From an uncultured Acidobacteriia bacterium (GTDB lineage: Bacteria; Acidobacteriota; Terriglobia; Bryobacterales; Bryobacteraceae): a stretch of 41,182 bases of DNA. The stretch covers positions 1 to 41,182 of the forward strand of contig CAIVPR010000002.1 in NCBI GenBank assembly GCA_903907865.1, in the 5' to 3' direction. Below the pieces are notes generated by a model. That model made no database searches and had not been told where the DNA came from. It was given only the letters and a program-made list of their open reading frames with translations. The translations under genes and the position numbers were made by a program. Numbering within the stretch: the first letter of the stretch is position 1; every line of letters begins with the position of its first letter. Shown here one piece after another: positions 9,901-17,038 of the stretch.

Positions 9901-10182
9901 ATCGGTACGGCGGATGGCGCGGATGAGCAGGCTCCTATCGGGGTCGCCGGGGACGACGACCGGGCCTGAGCGACCGCCGCGACGGATGGCCACGGGGGTG
10001 TCGAGCGACAATCCGGCCTGCGGCACGGGCGAGGCCGTACTGTGGCAGGCGTAGCATTTCGACGCCAGGACAGGGCGAATCCTGGCCTCGAAATGGTCGA
10101 GGACCGCCGTTTGGGCGCAGAGAACGGCCCCACCCGCCCAAGTCAAGGCCGCCAGCCATGCGAAATTGCGGTTCGACACCAT
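6955..10182 (-). CDS. DUF1549/DUF1553 protein with cytochrome-type PSCyt1 domain and an inserted beta domain
   Basis: Secreted protein of 1075 residues. A signal peptide (to about residue 23) is followed by a PSCyt1 region with C43-Y-A-C46-H47, a heme c attachment motif. DUF1549 (PSCyt2) spans about 157-365 and has a second motif, C335-A-R-C338-H339. DUF1553 (PSD1) follows, with LTARVLVNRVWMHHFGAGLV and LLDYLAVKFMQSGWSVKALH. Near residue 888 the sequence leaves PSD1 for about 155 residues of beta-rich sequence, then returns to the usual PSD1 end (SNEFAFVD). The insert resembles a carbohydrate-binding-type module. It is first in an operon with the DUF1501 gene. The role is unproven; extracytoplasmic redox or polymer degradation is the usual inference for this pair. 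Confidence 0.9.
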   Translation of the reverse strand: MVSNRNFAWLAALTWAGGAVLCAQTAVLDHFEARIRPVLASKCYACHSTASPVPQAGLSLDTPVAIRRGGRSGPVVVPGDPDRSLLIRAIRRTDKQLQMPPGPALPADVVADFETWVRNGAQLPADSAAPAVKKPALWSLKKPELPPAPTVAAKERVRNDIDAFVIQKLESKGLFPSPEADKHTLIRRIAFDLTGLPPSAEEIQKFVADTSPNAYENLVERLLASPAYGERWGRHWLDVARYADSVNDSVNTGQRYAWSYTYRDWVIRAFNEDLPYDKFLLYQLAADRVPNGHKKNLAALGFLSLGREFPKSFPETVDDRIDAVARGMLGMTVACARCHDHKFDPIPTADYYSMYSILSNIREPKDLPPVAVEPETPKQALYRERLEKIRQADHEYRVRRNAEMVAFFKSQTADYLVAAHDAEGLGNIAIEELVRDRQLNQYILERWRKHLDAAKASADPVFRLWTSAAAIPSTEFAAKWASTQAATKVPAVLTEELKARPVSALKDVAAAYAAAFATVDKVESITDPDAQQFRTVMRGSKSPVDIPVDEFPLIYTEGDSNNTRSIKVRYNTMLAQSAYDGAVPRAMAVEDVPSPEPTHIFLRGNSGNPGALAPAHFLSCLGGGADLYKDGSGRLELARDITSPDNPLTARVLVNRVWMHHFGAGLVRTPSDFGNRGEAPTHPELLDYLAVKFMQSGWSVKALHRMILLSATYRQSSADAEAGRKADPENTLLWRMNRQRIDVESLRDAMLVASGRLEKTVGGVPFSLVAEPAVPRRTVYGLVERGKLPGVLGAFDFASPDQHAPMRFTTTVPQQALFFLNSPFVAEQSRAMAARVLSDGGDDQTRIVRLYRWVFGRDPEKRELEAGLKFVSGADPDAPPSAPSDWKYGIGDYRADSGRVVSFTEFPAFVADRWQGGSVLPAGKFGKAFWRAGAGEPGEGPGQTLVLRWTSPVDGAIAIDGTFRHGQGAVPFGDGVRGRVVSSRLGEIASWSINGSSADTRLNGIKVEKGDTLDFIVDEHGDPENDGFSWSPAIKLGDRTWNAKNDFAGPSPRHLGAWSRYAAVLFESNEFAFVD

Positions 10183-10276
10183 ACGTCGAGATTATATCGC
10201 CGGTTGAGGCTCCTCGGATGACAGGATCAGCCTTGACTGGGGTAGGTCCTGACGATGACGCCCTTTGGCGGTAAAG

Positions 10277-10954
10277 CTACGCGTTGAAACGGCGCTTTCG
10301 GTACAACCACGGCACCAATCCCCCGGCTCCCGCCGCCAGCAGGACCCAGGTCCCGGGCTCGGGCGTGGCGGCTCCCGACGTTCCCGTAAACAGACGGACA
10401 TCGTCAAATTCGGCCTGTTCACCCGGTCCCGTCGCATAGAGGGTGATGGCGAGTGCGGATCCGATAGCTGCGCCGGTGGACGGGGAATGGTAGCTGATCG
10501 TGGAGGTGGCAAACAGGCCTGCGCCCGGTGTCTGCGAGGAATCCGTCGCCAGTACGGTCCCCCCGGCGCTCAGGGAGACAGTGTAACCGCCGGAGTAGAA
10601 TCCGGCGCGGTTGCCGATTCCCACGAGGAGTGTGTATTGCGTGTCGGCGGCAAGCACGGTGGTGAGCGTCTGTGAGATCGACGCCCCACCCGAAACGGCC
10701 GCGACCTGCAAGCCCTCGGGAATGCCCTGCGGGAAGTCTCCTCCCTGGGTGATGGTTGGCCAGAAGGTCGAGCACAGCCCCTGGTGGCTCCAGCCGGGAA
10801 TGTTGTCCAAGGTGTAGTCGCTTGGATAGGACAGCGACAAGCCCTCAAATCCTGCGTTTGTGACGGGAATCGATGCCGCGCTGGAAATGCCTGCGGTGAA
10901 CAGGGCGATCAAGGTAGTGGTTGTGGCACCCGCTACCTTCGTTGGGAGTTTCAT
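10277..10954 (-). CDS. PEP-CTERM sorted secreted protein
   Basis: Protein of 225 residues. An N-terminal signal peptide (MKLPTKVAGATTTTLIALFTAGISSAAS) is followed by a beta-sandwich-like region (PVTNAGFEGLSLSYPSDYTLDNIPGW) similar to carbohydrate-binding or DUF642-like folds. The C-terminus is a complete PEP-CTERM sorting tail: PEPGTWVLLAAGAGGLVPWL followed by YRKRR. Such tails are recognised by an exosortase at the inner membrane; no exosortase gene lies in this window. AAGG precedes the ATG by six bases. The ligand is unknown. The 94-bp gap to the DUF1549/DUF1553 gene holds nothing recognisable. Confidence 0.85.
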   Translation of the reverse strand: MKLPTKVAGATTTTLIALFTAGISSAASIPVTNAGFEGLSLSYPSDYTLDNIPGWSHQGLCSTFWPTITQGGDFPQGIPEGLQVAAVSGGASISQTLTTVLAADTQYTLLVGIGNRAGFYSGGYTVSLSAGGTVLATDSSQTPGAGLFATSTISYHSPSTGAAIGSALAITLYATGPGEQAEFDDVRLFTGTSGAATPEPGTWVLLAAGAGGLVPWLYRKRRFNA

Positions 10955-11080
10955 TGGAATCCTTCGAGGAGTCTGGCCGCCGTACCACCGGCATACTGTT
11001 CACAACGCAGGGAGCCGGGCAAATCGCTCAAGGACGCCAAAGGTTTCCAAAGAATTCAAGCCGCCCTTAGTGGGTCGCCG

Positions 11081-11947
11081 CTAATGGGTCATGGAATAGA
11101 TCAGGTAGTTGGCGGCGATCCGGAAGGAGACTGCGGAGAATTTCGCGTCGTACTGGGGGTCGTCCGCCCACTCCCAGGAGTCGCCCAAATCCATGTTGTG
11201 GCAGATGGCCACCACGACGCGGCCCTTCCCGTCGTAGATGCCACGCCACTTGGCCTGGTAGCCGTCGAATTCGTACGTACGGCCCGTACGCAGGTACTGC
11301 GCGCCCGGGACTTGGACTTTTTCGTTCAAGTCGTAGACGGTGTGGAAGATGGGCTCGTTGTCGGGAAGGTCGACGATGTCGCGGTCGGGAAAGACCTTCT
11401 TCATGCTCTCGATGAAGACGGCCCATTCGTTGGTGCCGTGGAAGTCGTCGCACATGAAGAAGCCGCCGCGGTCGAAGAATTCGCGCATTTTGACCGCTTG
11501 GTTGTCGGTCAGTGCCCAGTGCCCGACCTCGACGGCGTAAAGCCAAGGATAGTTGTACGCGTCGTCACCGTCGTCGAGGTCGACCGGCTGCTCGACGGAT
11601 CGGACGTGGACGCGGGTCAGTCGGCGCAAGGCCTCCGACAGGTGGCGGTCGGCACGAGGATAGTCGGTGGTCCAACTGGAGGCACCCTCCTTCCAGTTGA
11701 GGCCGCCCCGGAAACCGCCGCGTCTTCCGAATCCGCCGCCGCGCCCGCCCGCTATCGGAGGGTACATGAGGCGGGCGAACTGCCACTCGGTCTTCTCCTG
11801 GTAGTCCGGCGGGAGGGGGAAGTTCTCGTACTCGCGCCCAGGGTACTCGCGGAATGGGCGGGGCTTGGATTCAGTCGCTATGGCAAGCGCTGACGAGATG
11901 ACGACCAAAATGCAACCGGAGGCGAGGGTAGCGGTTGAAAGGCGCAT
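11081..11947 (-). CDS. DUF4159 domain protein, secreted
   Basis: Protein of 288 residues. A signal peptide (MRLSTATLASGCILVVISSALA) is followed by a Pro/Gly/Arg-rich stretch (PPIAGGRGGGFGRRGGFRGG). The DUF4159 domain starts near WTTDYPRADRHLSEALRRLT and includes NYPWLYAVEVGHWALTD and EFFDRGGFFMCDDFHG. DUF4159 has a glutamine-amidotransferase-like fold and often sits in VWA/MoxR-type clusters; its function is not established. The gene stands alone, 126 bp upstream of the PEP-CTERM gene on the same strand. Confidence 0.85.
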   Translation of the reverse strand: MRLSTATLASGCILVVISSALAIATESKPRPFREYPGREYENFPLPPDYQEKTEWQFARLMYPPIAGGRGGGFGRRGGFRGGLNWKEGASSWTTDYPRADRHLSEALRRLTRVHVRSVEQPVDLDDGDDAYNYPWLYAVEVGHWALTDNQAVKMREFFDRGGFFMCDDFHGTNEWAVFIESMKKVFPDRDIVDLPDNEPIFHTVYDLNEKVQVPGAQYLRTGRTYEFDGYQAKWRGIYDGKGRVVVAICHNMDLGDSWEWADDPQYDAKFSAVSFRIAANYLIYSMTH

Positions 11948-12081
11948 GGGGCCGAGTTGGTTTCAGCGTATCACGCGATTCACGCAGGTTGGTCCCGCAG
12001 CTTTGTTGCCCGGCGGTGTCCGGTTCCTCCTCGCATTTCCGCTAAACCAAGTAGGGCAACAGTCCCACAGAAAGGCTACCG

Positions 12082-12313
12082 ATGCACATGACAATTCCAC
12101 GCGCGCTGTCAAGCTCAGCGTTCTGCGGCTTGATCGCGGTGACTATTCTCTCGGCAGCCTCCATTCCGGAATGAGAATCCGGGCGAGGTCTTCCAGGCGC
12201 CATCTACGGGGTCGATTCCCAACGACTCCAGCTTCTACATCGACCCTGCGCTTATGCGGAATGAGGTAAGCCTTGACGGCAAGCAAAGGATTACCTATCC
12301 TCGATCGATATAG
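12082..12313 (+). pseudogene. Possible frameshifted secreted-protein remnant
   Basis: An ATG at 12082, with AAAGG six bases upstream, opens a 30-residue frame that looks like a signal peptide (HMTIPRALSSSAFCGLIAVT, then ILSAASIPE) and stops at 12172-12174. A second frame shifted by one base (12170-12313) continues for 47 residues, including GSIPNDSSFYIDPALMRNEV, to a TAG at 12311. Together they look like one small exported protein broken by a frameshift. No family was recognised. A sequencing error is an alternative to real decay. Confidence 0.35.
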
Positions 12314-12355
12314 TTGGACTATAAAAGGAATACGCCGGAGGGGGGCACTAAGGCC

Positions 12356-12445
12356 ATGCGGGCAAGGCATCTTTGCTGGCCATTGCTCTTGACGGCACTG
12401 GCAGCGCCCGGACAAGCGGACGAACCGGGCGGCGGCCGCGGCTCT
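12356..12445 (+). pseudogene. Possible signal-peptide stub truncated by a repeat
   Basis: An ATG at 12356 encodes MRARHLCWPLLLTALAAPGQ followed by ADEPGGG, a plausible exported N-terminus. The frame then runs straight into the 42-bp repeat at 12446, where the coding appearance ends. The simplest reading is a gene cut off by insertion or recombination at the repeat. Chance similarity to a signal peptide is possible. Confidence 0.25.
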
Positions 12446-12487
12446 GCGCGGAACCGGCATGTTGCCGAGCCACGACCGCAAGGGAGT
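12446..12487 (-). repeat. 42-bp inverted repeat, left arm
   Basis: This is the exact reverse complement of 13558-13599 over all 42 bases. Weaker similarity continues outward on both sides (for example GGTGAGC with GC and ACTCCCT spacing on the minus strand). The two arms bracket the gene at 12620-13291 about 1.1 kb apart. A divergent copy is at 5452-5478. Confidence 0.85.
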
Positions 12488-12619
12488 TTTGCTGAAGCCA
12501 TGCGAAGGCTGCTCACCCAACTGTGAGCGACCGATCAGCGCAAGACCGTTGCACGTGAACGAATCCACCTTCAGCGGCAATTCAGAAATGCCTGATAGCC
12601 TGATACGCGGAGAACACCC

Positions 12620-13291
12620 ATGACCCCGCGTTTCGCGCCCGTCTTCCTCGCATTGGCCTTGGTCCTACCTGCACAGACGGCCAAGGAATGGCAATCCACG
12701 TTCCCGGTCGACAAGAAGAACCTCGGCATCAAGGGCGACAACCCCTACTTCCCGCTGACGCCGGGCTACAAACTCTTTTACCGGCACGAGAAGAATACCG
12801 AAACCATCACGGTTTTGGCTGAAACCAAGGTCATCGACGGTGTCGAGTGCCGCGTCGTGGAGGACCGCGAGGACAAAAGCGGCCGACTGTTCGAGCGCAC
12901 CCTCGACTACTTCGCCATCGACTCCGCCAGCAACGACGTGTACTACATGGGCGAGGACGTCACCGTCTTCAAGAATGGCAAGGAGTCAGGTCACGAGGGC
13001 GCGTGGCTTTCCGGCGTCAAGGGGGCAAGGTTTGGCATGATGCTGCCCGCCAACCCGAAGGTTGGACAGCGCTTCTACCAGGAATGGGCCCCCGGCGTTG
13101 GCATGGATCGGATCGAGGTCAAGTCAGTCGGCGAGAAGATCGTCACCCCGGCGGGCACGTTCGAAAACGCCGTGCTGGTGGAAGAGACGTCGGCCCTCGA
13201 GAAGGGGTTGAAAGATCTGAAGTGGTATGTCCGGGGCGTTGGCACGGTGCGGGACGAGGAGATGCTGCTCGTGTCCTACGGTACGAAATGA
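12620..13291 (+). CDS. Secreted protein of unknown function
   Basis: Protein of 223 residues with a signal peptide (MTPRFAPVFLALALVLPAQT). GGAG lies eight bases before the ATG. The mature part begins NPYFPLTPGYKLFYRH, followed by an alternating beta pattern (TITVLAETKVIDGVECRVVE; VTPAGTFENAVLVEE; DLKWYVRGVGTVRDEE). This layout, a threshold phrase NPYFPL.PG then a beta-barrel-like repeat ending in a YV.GVG.V motif, is seen in secreted hypothetical proteins of soil bacteria. No enzymatic motif is visible, and ligand binding is only a guess. It is bracketed by perfect 42-bp inverted repeats. Confidence 0.75.
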   Translation: MTPRFAPVFLALALVLPAQTAKEWQSTFPVDKKNLGIKGDNPYFPLTPGYKLFYRHEKNTETITVLAETKVIDGVECRVVEDREDKSGRLFERTLDYFAIDSASNDVYYMGEDVTVFKNGKESGHEGAWLSGVKGARFGMMLPANPKVGQRFYQEWAPGVGMDRIEVKSVGEKIVTPAGTFENAVLVEETSALEKGLKDLKWYVRGVGTVRDEEMLLVSYGTK

Positions 13292-13295
13292 GCGG

Positions 13296-13310
13296 CTGGA
13301 GCCCCTCCAG
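13296..13310 (+). terminator. Hairpin just after the stop codon
   Basis: CTGGAG-CCC-CTCCAG is a perfect six-pair stem with a three-base loop, five bases after the stop of the secreted protein gene. No T-run follows, so a role as an intrinsic terminator is only possible; it may instead protect the mRNA end. Confidence 0.35.
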
Positions 13311-13557
13311 AGACGGCGTAGCACCACCAGTCACAACTATTCTCAACTCTATTTCCCATCCCCTCAGCAACTTGCGAGACCATACGTTCGGAATCGACCC
13401 CTTCCCGTGCTAAACCGGTGCCGGAGTATCTCGCATGCAAACTCGACCCCGGCCAGCCCGAAGGACCCGACGAACCCGACTCGCAGCCCTAGATCGATTT
13501 TATTGATTTTGGTGCGTTCACCCATTCGGTGAGCGGCGACGCTCCGCTCCAACGAAC

Positions 13558-13599
13558 ACTCCCTTGCGGTCGTGGCTCGGCAACATGCCGGTTCCGCGC
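13558..13599 (+). repeat. 42-bp inverted repeat, right arm
   Basis: Identical to the reverse complement of 12446-12487. Upstream, GAGCGG-N7-CCGCTC (13531-13549) forms a hairpin. Downstream weak similarity to the other copy continues for about 25 bases. This is probably a member of a dispersed repeat family rather than a transposon end, since a third, diverged copy (5452-5478) has no partner. Confidence 0.85.
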
Positions 13600-13722
13600 G
13601 GAGTTGCGACCACGAGGGTATTCGGGAACAAAAAGTGCGCCGCAGCACAGTCTTCACAAAACGGAAACAGGCCATATGAGAAACTGGAGTTAAGTCGACG
13701 GAAGAGCCCGGTCCTCGGAGGA

Positions 13723-13824
13723 TCACACGAGGGCTCCCAGAACCCGCCGAATCCAGTCCATCATTCGTTTCTCCCGGTTCAAGTGCCATTCACGCACTCT
13801 GTAATCCGGATTCCATCCAGCCAT
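13723..13824 (-). pseudogene. Unidentified short frame, possible gene remnant
   Basis: A 33-codon frame begins at an ATG (13824) and includes AGWNPDYRVREWHLNREKRM followed by MDWIRRVLGALV. The charged, Trp-containing composition looks protein-like rather than random. It has no clear ribosome-binding site and matches no family I recognise, so it could be a truncated fragment or noise. Confidence 0.15.
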
Positions 13825-13926
13825 GTGGCCTGAACCGCGGGCCCGCATTTTCCAGGGCCGCGGCGACAACAACGCAAGCCGGAGGTGTCTCTCCATCTCG
13901 ACCCCTCTTGCCGACAGACCAACAAA

Positions 13927-13931
13927 GGAGG
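13927..13931 (+). promoter_or_regulatory. Ribosome-binding site fixing the TPR gene start
   Basis: AAAGGAGG ends at 13931, ten bases before the ATG at 13942. This selects that start over an in-frame start at 13885, which would add 19 residues without a ribosome-binding site and hide the signal peptide. Confidence 0.65.
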
Positions 13932-13941
13932 ATATGAAACC

Positions 13942-15204
13942 ATGCGCACTCTGGTGGCGCTTACTCTATACGTGTCTTTGTCGTTCTCCACGACGGCGGC
14001 AACGCCCGACTGGAAGACTCTCCGCGAGCAAGGAGCAGCGGACATCGATCGCGGCAACTTCGTCGCAGCCGAGTCGGCACTCCGCGAAAGCCTCGCGCTC
14101 GCTGAAACTCCCACACAAACGGCCCTGAGCTCCAGCGATCTCGGCGTCGCCCTGCACGACCAAGGCAAGGACGCCGCGGCCCGGACCTTCCTCGACCGCG
14201 CCCTGAAAACTTGGATCGAGCTCCCCGACGGCCGCCATCTCGGTCCCACCGCCGAAGCCCTGACCGTCGTCCTCCGCAACTCGGGGGACTACTCAGCCAC
14301 CGAGGCCCTCCTACGCCGCGTCCTCCCTGTTGACGGAATCTCCGTGGACTCCCGTGCCGAACTGCGCAACCTCCTTGGAGACCTCCTCCGCGAGGAAGGT
14401 CGCACCGCCGAGTCCCGCGCCGTCTTCGACTCCGTCGTAGCAATGCCCGGAATCAAATGGCGGACTGAAGCGGAAGCCCGCATCGGTGTGGCGGACCTAG
14501 CCCGCGAGGTGCGCCAATGGGAAGTTAGCTTGGAGAACTGGCGCGTCGTCATCGACCTGGCGCGGAAGCACGACGATTCCCGAGTCGAAGCAGTCGCTCT
14601 CCGCGGCCTTGGCACCACCTGGCACCAACACGGCAGTCCCGCGCAGGCCGAACCGTTGCTCCGGAAGGCGCTGGCGCTCTTCGAGGCCGAAACACCACAA
14701 AACCTGCACCAAACGGCAACTACCCTCGGCAGCCTCGCGGAACTCTATATGCGGGAAGAGAAACCCGCAATGGCCGAAGAGGCCCTCATGCGGGCTATCG
14801 ACCTCGACGAGCGCGGACTCGGCGAATCCCACCCCCAAGTGGGAGCGCTGCTCCAACTCGCCGCCGACGTCGCCGCACGCCGCCGCGATTTCGACCAGGC
14901 CCGGCGCTACATGGACCGCTCCATGCGCATCATGACCTCGCGCTTCGGCGAAAACTCCGTCGTCGCCGGTTCCGCGTGGGCAGGACGCGGGCGCATCGAG
15001 CAAGCCGCTGGCAATCCGGCAGTCGCGCTTTCCGACTACCAGAAGGCACTGGCACTGCTCTCCGCCGGAGGCCCGGACCTCCAGGGATTCCAAGCGGCCG
15101 TAATGGAGAATTGCTCGGAGGTCCTCAAACTGCTGCACCGCAAGGGCGAGGCCAAGGCACTCCAGGCACAGGCCAAGTCCCTCGCCACGGGCTACCGCCC
15201 TTAG
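13942..15204 (+). CDS. Secreted tetratricopeptide-repeat protein
   Basis: Protein of about 420 residues. A signal peptide (MRTLVALTLYVSLSFSTTAA) follows a strong GGAGG. The mature protein is helical repeats of TPR type, many with Ala/Leu spacing (WKTLREQGAADIDRGNFVAA; ALFEAETPQNLHQTATTLGS). The segment ALMRAIDLDERGLGESHPQV and the following repeats resemble the TPR_10/TPR_12 repeats of kinesin-light-chain type. No catalytic domain follows. It is likely a periplasmic scaffold or binding protein. Coding-strand third positions are strongly C-biased compared with genes around 26-30 kb. It stands alone, upstream of the hairpin block at 15249. Confidence 0.75.
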   Translation: MRTLVALTLYVSLSFSTTAATPDWKTLREQGAADIDRGNFVAAESALRESLALAETPTQTALSSSDLGVALHDQGKDAAARTFLDRALKTWIELPDGRHLGPTAEALTVVLRNSGDYSATEALLRRVLPVDGISVDSRAELRNLLGDLLREEGRTAESRAVFDSVVAMPGIKWRTEAEARIGVADLAREVRQWEVSLENWRVVIDLARKHDDSRVEAVALRGLGTTWHQHGSPAQAEPLLRKALALFEAETPQNLHQTATTLGSLAELYMREEKPAMAEEALMRAIDLDERGLGESHPQVGALLQLAADVAARRRDFDQARRYMDRSMRIMTSRFGENSVVAGSAWAGRGRIEQAAGNPAVALSDYQKALALLSAGGPDLQGFQAAVMENCSEVLKLLHRKGEAKALQAQAKSLATGYRP

Positions 15205-15248
15205 CTGTTCCTTACCCGAGTGCAACTTACTTTTGCAGCTCGTGTGGG

Positions 15249-15346
15249 GCAGCCATTCTTGGCTGCAGCCGCCTTTCGAGGCGGCCATAACCGCATTGCC
15301 CGAGGCGTCAGCCTGAACCCCGGGGCTGGCCCAAACGTCAGCCCCG
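15249..15346. terminator. Block of three hairpins between convergent genes
   Basis: Three stem-loops follow one another: GCAGCC-ATTCTT-GGCTGC (15249-15266), GCCGCC-TTTCGA-GGCGGC (15268-15285), and CGGGGCTG-N10-CAGCCCCG (15321-15346). They lie in the 157-bp gap between the converging TPR and glycosylase genes. The first two are tightly spaced like a REP-type dispersed palindrome. A bidirectional termination or mRNA-end role is likely. No T-run follows. Confidence 0.55.
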
Positions 15347-15361
15347 CTTCTAGTACCCCCT

Positions 15362-15967
15362 CTACCCCAATTCCGCCCCGCCCATATTGTCCAGACTCCG
15401 CCACAAATACCAACAAGCCATCGTCCGGTGCGGCCTCCAGGCTTCCGCGATCCGCTGCATCTCCTCCGGTTTCGGCAACTCCGCCAACCCGTACTGCCTC
15501 TTCATCGCGGTCCGAATCCCCAGATCCGCCACCGGCAACACATCCTCCCGCCGCAGTGCGAACATGAGGAACATCTGCACCGTCCAGACCCCGATCCCCT
15601 TCACCGCCGTCAAATGCGCGATCACCGCCTCGTCGTCCATCGACGGCAGCGCCTCGAAATCCACCGCCCCGGTCCGAGTCTTCTCCGCCAAGTCCCGCAC
15701 ATACGACGCCTTCTGCCCCGAAAGCCCAATCTCGCGCAGCCTAGCCGTCTCCAGCGCCAGAATCCCTTCCGGTGTCATCGCTTCCACCGCCCCCTCCAGC
15801 CGACCATAGATCGTGGCCGCCGCCTTCCCGCTCAACTGCTGCGAAACAATCGACCGCACTACCGCCTCGAACGTCGGCGGCCTATATCGGATGTTGTAAT
15901 CCCCCCACTGCGCAATAATCGCTGCAAGGACCGGATCTTTTTTGAGATGCTGTAAAGGAGTGGGCAT
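15362..15967 (-). CDS. DNA-3-methyladenine glycosylase, AlkA-like HhH-GPD family
   Basis: DNA repair glycosylase of about 201 residues that would excise alkylated bases. A longer open frame continues upstream, but MPTPLQHLKKDPVLAAIIAQ (ATG at 15967) is the conserved N-terminus. Features are FEAVVRSIVSQQLSGKAA, the helix-hairpin-helix with G124-I-G126 (VKGIGVWTVQMF), and the catalytic Asp148 in LPVADLGIRTAM. The size is that of the short AlkA branch without the N-terminal TBP-like domain. No strong ribosome-binding site is seen. It is divergent from the VWA gene at 16034 with a 66-bp shared upstream region. Confidence 0.9.
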   Translation of the reverse strand: MPTPLQHLKKDPVLAAIIAQWGDYNIRYRPPTFEAVVRSIVSQQLSGKAAATIYGRLEGAVEAMTPEGILALETARLREIGLSGQKASYVRDLAEKTRTGAVDFEALPSMDDEAVIAHLTAVKGIGVWTVQMFLMFALRREDVLPVADLGIRTAMKRQYGLAELPKPEEMQRIAEAWRPHRTMACWYLWRSLDNMGGAELG

Positions 15968-16033
15968 GAGTCTATCGAAACACGTTTCCGCAGGCGCGCG
16001 TCCCCAACCACGGGACCCGGTCCCTTTCATCTT

Positions 16034-17038
16034 ATGAAAAATTCCGTGCGCCTGTCCGTAATCCTCGCCTCCCTGGCCCTGCCACTCCTGGTAGCCCTCG
16101 CCGTTGCCCAACAGCCCCCGCAGAAACCTGACGAGGACCTGGGTGACGCCATCAAAGTCGATGTCGACGTCGTCAACCTCTACTGCGCCGTCCGCAACAA
16201 ACAGAACGGCCTGGTCAACAACCTCAACAAGGACGACTTCGACCTCGCCGAGGACGGCAAGCACCAGGCCATCAAGTACTTCACCCGCGAGACCGACATC
16301 CCCCTCACCCTCGGCCTCCTCGTCGACGTCTCCGGCAGCCAGCAAAACCTGATCGAGATCGAACGCCGCGCCGCCGGCTCCTTCTTCGGCTCCGTGCTCC
16401 GCAAGAAGGACGTCGCCTTCCTCATCAGTTTCGGTGCCGATTCCGAGCTTCTCCAGGACCTCACAGCCTCCCCGCGCCTCCTGCAGGACGGACTCCGCCG
16501 CCTCAAGCTCAACGCCGGCTTCTCCGGCATCAACTCCGGCCCCGTCCCGACGATGAACCACAACCGCGGCACCGTCCTATACGACGCCGTCTATGTAGCC
16601 GCGAACGACATGCTCTCCCACGAAGTCGGTCGCAAGGCCATCGTCCTGATCACCGACGGCGAGGACCAAGGCAGCAAGCTCAACGAAAAGAATGCCATCG
16701 AGGCCGCCCAGAAGGCCGACGCCATCATCTACGGAATCCTCTACGTCGACCGCCAGTTCTACGGCGGTTTCGGGGCCAATTACGGCGGCGCGAATGTCCT
16801 CAAGCACATGGCCGACGAGACAGGCGGCCACATGTTCCAGGTCGACCGCAAGAACACCCTCGAAAGCATCTTCGACCAGATCCAGCAGGAGATGCGCACC
16901 CAGTATCTGATCGGCTACACCCCGACCAACTCCGCCAAGGACGGCTCCTTCCGCAAGATCGACCTGAAGGCGAATAGCAAAGACCTCAAGGTTGAAGTCC
17001 GCAAGGGCTACTACGCGATGCCCAATAACAACAGATGA
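16034..17038 (+). CDS. Secreted VWA domain protein
   Basis: Protein of 334 residues. A signal peptide (MKNSVRLSVILASLALPLLV) is followed by the family's short N-terminal domain (VDVDVVNLYCAVRNKQNGLV, then LNKDDFDLAEDG). The VWA fold starts near residue 90. It has an intact MIDAS, D98-V-S100-G-S102, the downstream Thr region (GTVLYDAVYVAAND) and VLITDGEDQG. The C-terminus TQYLIGYTPTN followed by KGYYAM is typical of acidobacterial VWFA-related proteins. Unlike the VWA protein at 3313, all metal-site residues are present. It overlaps the next gene by ATGA, so they are probably one transcript. Confidence 0.85.
   Translation: MKNSVRLSVILASLALPLLVALAVAQQPPQKPDEDLGDAIKVDVDVVNLYCAVRNKQNGLVNNLNKDDFDLAEDGKHQAIKYFTRETDIPLTLGLLVDVSGSQQNLIEIERRAAGSFFGSVLRKKDVAFLISFGADSELLQDLTASPRLLQDGLRRLKLNAGFSGINSGPVPTMNHNRGTVLYDAVYVAANDMLSHEVGRKAIVLITDGEDQGSKLNEKNAIEAAQKADAIIYGILYVDRQFYGGFGANYGGANVLKHMADETGGHMFQVDRKNTLESIFDQIQQEMRTQYLIGYTPTNSAKDGSFRKIDLKANSKDLKVEVRKGYYAMPNNNR

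Larger units (their letters stand above)
11948..12619. other. Decayed intergenic stretch with gene remnants and repeats
   Basis: These 672 bp hold no intact gene. Two signal-peptide-like starts, at 12082 and 12356, lead into disrupted frames, and one arm of a 42-bp inverted repeat lies at 12446-12487. The first 130 bp show nothing recognisable. It reads as a graveyard of small secreted-protein genes broken up by repeats. Confidence 0.5.
13292..13941. other. Repeat-bearing intergenic stretch
   Basis: These 650 bp hold a short hairpin just after the preceding stop codon, the right arm of the 42-bp inverted repeat and its flanking hairpin (13531-13549, GAGCGG/CCGCTC). A 33-codon minus-strand frame (13824 down to 13723) includes AGWNPDYRVREWHLNREKRM; it looks protein-like but was not identified. 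No intact gene is supported. Confidence 0.45.

Noticed and set aside
13364-13789. A 141-codon minus-strand frame through the right repeat arm
   Set aside because: It spans repeat and non-coding sequence, has mixed composition with many Cys and Arg, and has no ribosome-binding site or family.
15968-16561. Upstream extension of the AlkA-like frame into the VWA gene
   Set aside because: The extension is low-complexity antisense sequence (Glu/Val/Asp-rich) and the family N-terminus starts at the ATG at 15967.
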